A stretch of 64,000 bases of DNA from assembly GCF_901709675.1 (NCBI RefSeq), contig NC_051097.1, positions 8,968,039-9,032,038 on the forward strand, in the 5' to 3' direction. Position numbers and translations under genes: made by a program. The notes under the pieces are model-generated. The model was not told where the DNA came from. It saw only the letters and a list, made by a program, of their open reading frames with translations, and ran no database searches. The stretch is from Syngnathus acus. Lineage: Eukaryota > Chordata > Actinopteri > Syngnathiformes > Syngnathidae. Each line of letters starts with the position of its first letter. Position 1 is the first letter of the stretch. Of this stretch, positions 60,701-64,000 are shown one piece after another.

Positions 60701-63700
60701 TTTTAATATAAAACAAACACTGATCCATTATAAGACACCCGGTAGGTCCAAACAAATTGTGGGGGGGCAGTGTCCCCACAGTCCCCCTTTTAGCTCCGCC
60801 AGTGGTGGTGAGCATACATGATTACAACTTTTGTAAATGTTAAACCAGGAATTTTCAATTTAATATTTACAGATACGGCGATGACGACGCCTCGAAAAAA
60901 TGGCCGCCGAAATCCACCTCCATTGCCTGCCAAGACTCAACCTCCCATCAAGCCGTCTTGCACCAGTCCTTCGTTTCTGTGTCCAGATTCAACGTGCATC
61001 CCCCCAACGCAGATATGTGACGGCGTTAAGGATTGTCCTGACGGCTCTGATGAGAAAACATGCCTGAAACGATGCAAAAATAAATGTAAGTCAGCTGCTT
61101 TTAACTTATTCTGCATGACCCCGTTTTTTGAAATTTTTTTTTTGCTATTCTCCCACAGCGGACTTCCTCTGCAAAGACAGGCGGAGCTGTGTTCTCAAGA
61201 AGCTGGTTTGCGATGGCCGAGCTCATTGTCACGACAGCTCCGATGAGGTTGACTGTTCGCCTGTAGCTCCGCCTCCTCCGCCTGCCAACCGGAATTCGGT
61301 GCTGAAGTGTCGTTTAGGTTCCCAGCTATGTCAGGACGGGACTCAATGCGTTCCCTACAGCCATGTGTGTGATGGAGAAAAAGACTGTCAGGATGGCTCA
61401 GATGAAGAAGAATGTGGTATGTTTTTTTATTTTTTGAATATAAAACCAAATTATTAAACCAGTATTCAATTTAATATTTACAGACACACGGATGACAACG
61501 CCTCCAGAAAATGGCCGCCAAAATCAACCTCCATTACCTGCCAAGACTCAACCTCCCATCAAGCCGTCTTGCACCAGTCCTTCGTTTCTGTGTCCAGATT
61601 CAACTTGCATTCCCCCAACGCAGATATGTGACGGCGTTAAAGATTGCCCTGACGGCTCTGATGAGAAAAGATGCCTGAAACGATGCAAAAATAAATGTAA
61701 GTCAGCTGCTTTTAACTTATTCTGCATGACCCTTTTTTAAAAAATTTTTTTTTACTATCCTCCCACAGCGGACTTCCTCTGCAAAGACAGGCGGAGCTGT
61801 GTTCTCAAGAAGCTGGTTTGCGATGGCCGAGCTCATTGTCACGACAGCTCCGATGAGGTCGACTGTTCGCCTGTAGCTCCGCCTCCTCCGCCTGCCAACC
61901 GGAATTCGGTGCTGAAGTGTCGTTTAGGTTCCCAGCTATGTCAGGACGGGACTCAATGCATTCCCTACAGCCATGTGTGTGATGGAGAAAAAGACTGTCA
62001 GGATGGCTCAGATGAAGACGAATGTGGTATGTTTTTTTATTTTTTGAATATAAAACCAAATTATTAAACCAGGATTATTCAATTTAATATTTACAGACAC
62101 ACTGATGACAACTCCTCCAGAAAATGGCCGCCCAAATCGACCGCCATTACCTGCCGAGACGCAACCTCCCATCAAGCCGTCTTGCACCAGTCCTTCGTTT
62201 CTGTGCCCAGATTCAACTTGCATCCCCCCAACGCAAATATGTGACGGCGTTAAAGATTGCCCTGACGGCTCTGATGAGAAAACATGCCTGAAACGATGCA
62301 AAAATAAATGTAAGTCAGCTGCTTTTAACTTATTCTGCATGACCCCTTTTTTTGAAATTTTTTTTTTTTACTATTCTCCCACAGCGGACTTCCTCTGCAA
62401 AGACAGGCGGAGCTGTGTTCTCAAGAAGCTGGTTTGCGATGGCCGAGCTCATTGTCACGACAGCTCCGATGAGATTGACTGTTCGCCTGTAGCTCCGCCT
62501 CCTCCCCCTGCCAACCGGAATTCGGTGCTGAAGTGTCGTTTAGGTTCCCAGCTATGTCAGGACGGGACTCAATGCGTTCCCTACAGCCATGTGTGTGATG
62601 GAGAAAAAGACTGTCAGGATGGCTCAGATGAAGAAGAATGTGGTATGTTTTTTTTTATGTTTTTAATATAAAACCAAATATGAAACCAGGATTATTCAAT
62701 TTAATATTTACAGACACAGGGATGACAACGCCTCCAGAAAATGGCCGCCCAAATCGACCGCCATTACCTGCCGAGACGCAACCTCCCATCAAGCCGTCTT
62801 GCACCAGTCCTTCGTTTCTGTGTCCAGATTCAACTTGCATCCCCCCAACGCAGATATGTGACGGCGTTAAAGATTGCCCTGACGGCTCTGATGAGAAAAC
62901 ATGCCTGAAACGATGCAAAAATAAATGTAAGTCAGCTGCTTTTAACTTATTCTGCATGACCCCTTTTTTTGAAATTTTTTTTTTTTACTCTTCTCCCACA
63001 GCGGACTTCCTCTGCAAAGACAGGCGGAGCTGTGTTCTCAAGAAGCTGGTTTGCGATGGCCGAGCTCATTGTCACGACAGCTCCGATGAGGTCGACTGTT
63101 CGCCTGTAGCTCCGCCTCCTCCGCCTGCCAACCGGAATTCGGTGCTGAAGTGTCGTTTAGGTTCCCAGCTATGTCAGGACGGGACTCAATGCGTTCCCTA
63201 CAGCCATGTGTGTGATGGAGAGAAAGACTGTCAGGATGGCTCAGATGAAGAAGAATGTGGTAAGTTTTTTATTTTTTGAATATAAAACCAAATTATTAAA
63301 CCAGGATTATTTAATTTAATATTTACAGACACACGGATGACACCGCCTCCAGAAAATGGCCGCCCAAATCGACCTCCCATCAAGCCGTCTTGCACCAGTC
63401 CTTCGTTTCTGTGTCCAGATTCAACGTGTATCCCCCCAACGCAGATATGTGACGGCGTTAAAGATTGCCCTGACGGCTCTGATGAGAAAACATGCCTGAA
63501 ACGATGCAAAAATAAATGTAAGTCAGCTGCTTTTAACTTATTCTGCATGACCCCTTTTTTTGAAAAATCTTTTTTTACTATTCTCCCACAGCGGACTTCC
63601 TCTGCAAAGACAGGCGGAGCTGTGTTCTCAAGAAGCTGGTTTGCGATGGCCGAGCTCATTGTCACGACAGCTCCGATGAGGTCGACTGTTCGCCTGTAGC

Positions 63701-64000
63701 TCCGCCTGCCAACCGGAATTCGGTGCTGAAGTGTCGTTTAGGTTCCCAGCTATGTCAGGACGGGACTCAATGCGTTCCCTACAGCCATGTGTGCGATGGA
63801 GAAAAAGACTGTGCTGATGGTTCAGATGAAGCGGAATGTGGTATGTTCAAATTTGTTCAAATTACGTGACTGGTGGAATATTGAACTTTTCTCAACTTTG
63901 ATGGTCTGCAGAAAGTCCAACTTCCTCCAGTCCGGGCTTAAATGAATCCCCTTCAACAGCCAAGCCCTTTTACAAGCAGTCTTGTCGGAGTCCAACCGTG
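54745..64000 (+). CDS. lrp13: LDL-receptor-family protein, lrp13-like (5' part; continues past the window)
   Basis: Thirty-one exons are in the window, over 2,040 residues, and the gene is cut by the window end. Exons before the array: 54745-54838, 55093-55215, 55376-55624, 55711-55821, 55903-56022, 56330-56455, 56559-56762, 56870-57038, 57117-57285, 57361-57583, 57652-57771, 57871-58089, 58158-58463, 58526-58744, 58808-58948, 59009-59257, 59325-59525, 59592-59840. Order: signal peptide ([20 protein letters not shown], from an ATG at 54781 or 54745), four LDLa repeats, two EGF modules (the second DVDEC calcium-binding type), a YWTD propeller (YYWADD, LFWTN, LYWISD, FYWADN), an EGF module, and a second propeller (LYWADQ, VYWVSC). 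A long LDLa series follows. Two propellers before a second LDLa cluster, in a fish gene, fits the ovarian receptor Lrp13, which binds vitellogenin. The symbol is a best guess; another LRP-type receptor is possible. Confidence 0.75.
56266..56278 (-). promoter_or_regulatory. CTCF-like core motif in lrp13-like intron
   Basis: The minus strand reads CCAGCAGACGGCG, one mismatch from the CTCF core. It lies 50 bp upstream of the calcium-binding EGF exon. Motif match only. Confidence 0.35.
59960..60045. repeat. Dispersed element remnant in cassette-1 leading intron
   Basis: GGTGGGTCCGAATAAATTTG, a G/C-run segment with GGCAGTGCCCCC, then TTAGCTCCGCCAGTGGTGG. It is shared with 60738-60822 and, inverted, with 11826-11870. 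Confidence 0.6.
60134..63840 (+). repeat. Tandem array of six two-exon LDLa cassettes
   Basis: Six head-to-tail units, mostly 611-617 bp, exons and introns included. Exon pairs: 60134-60343 + 60430-60687; 60873-61085 + 61159-61416; 61484-61696 + 61769-62026; 62097-62309 + 62385-62642; 62714-62926 + 63002-63259; 63329-63517 + 63592-63840. The first exon encodes a Pro-rich linker and one LDLa repeat ([20 protein letters not shown]). The second encodes two ([20 protein letters not shown] and [20 protein letters not shown]). Each repeat keeps its six cysteines and the DGSDE or DSSDE calcium site. All exons are phase 1 at both ends, so copy number is free to change. Units 2-5 are nearly identical. 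The sixth lacks 24 bp in its first exon and 9 bp in its second. Two older, diverged cassettes precede the array (58808-59257 and 59325-59840). Confidence 0.93.
60738..60822. repeat. Dispersed element remnant in cassette-2 leading intron
   Basis: GGTAGGTCCAAACAAATTGTG, a G-run with GGCAGTGTCCCC, then TTAGCTCCGCCAGTGGTGG. It corresponds to the segment at 59960-60045 and is absent from the introns before cassettes 3-6. Confidence 0.6.

Overview
The window is vertebrate nuclear DNA, almost certainly from a teleost fish. Every gene has GT-AG introns, the proteins are close to vertebrate families, and the last gene resembles the fish ovarian lipoprotein receptor Lrp13. Simple repeats and small non-autonomous DNA transposons lie between and within genes. 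No bacterial, viral or CRISPR features were seen.

Layout, left to right. (1) About 715-3450, plus strand: an eight-coding-exon syntaxin-like Qa-SNARE that lacks the usual C-terminal membrane anchor. (2) 4055-5504, minus: pgam2, muscle-type phosphoglycerate mutase, complete in three exons. (3) 6935-11124, minus: nefm, neurofilament medium chain, three exons, with a long SPK-repeat tail. (4) 11300-20480: about 9 kb with no recognisable gene. (5) 20770-46460, plus: ank1, a full ankyrin of about 1,908 residues in 42 coding exons, with a 7-kb first intron. (6) 49702-51193, plus: eif4ebp1, a translational repressor that binds eIF4E. (7) 51970-53398, minus: a nodal-related TGF-beta ligand, tail to tail with eif4ebp1. 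(8) 54745 to the window end, plus: the 5' part (31 exons) of a giant LDL-receptor-family gene, most like lrp13. It ends in a tandem array of near-identical two-exon cassettes encoding LDL-receptor class A repeats.

The genes are independent units, not an operon. nefm, ank1 and eif4ebp1 together recall human chromosome 8p. A nodal gene beside a 4E-BP gene recalls human NODAL and EIF4EBP2 on chromosome 10, which suggests an old paralogous block.

The points most worth a second look are: the expanding LDLa cassette array; the nodal ligand in which one cysteine of the knot region has moved by two residues; the syntaxin that has lost its anchor and carries a Stx11/Stx19-like tail without cysteines; a tandem duplication in ank1 that copied a splice acceptor plus the start of an ankyrin-repeat exon; and a scatter of CTCF-like motifs. 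Exon borders were set by hand from splice sites, reading frame and remembered protein families. Every gene's exons sum to an intact frame.
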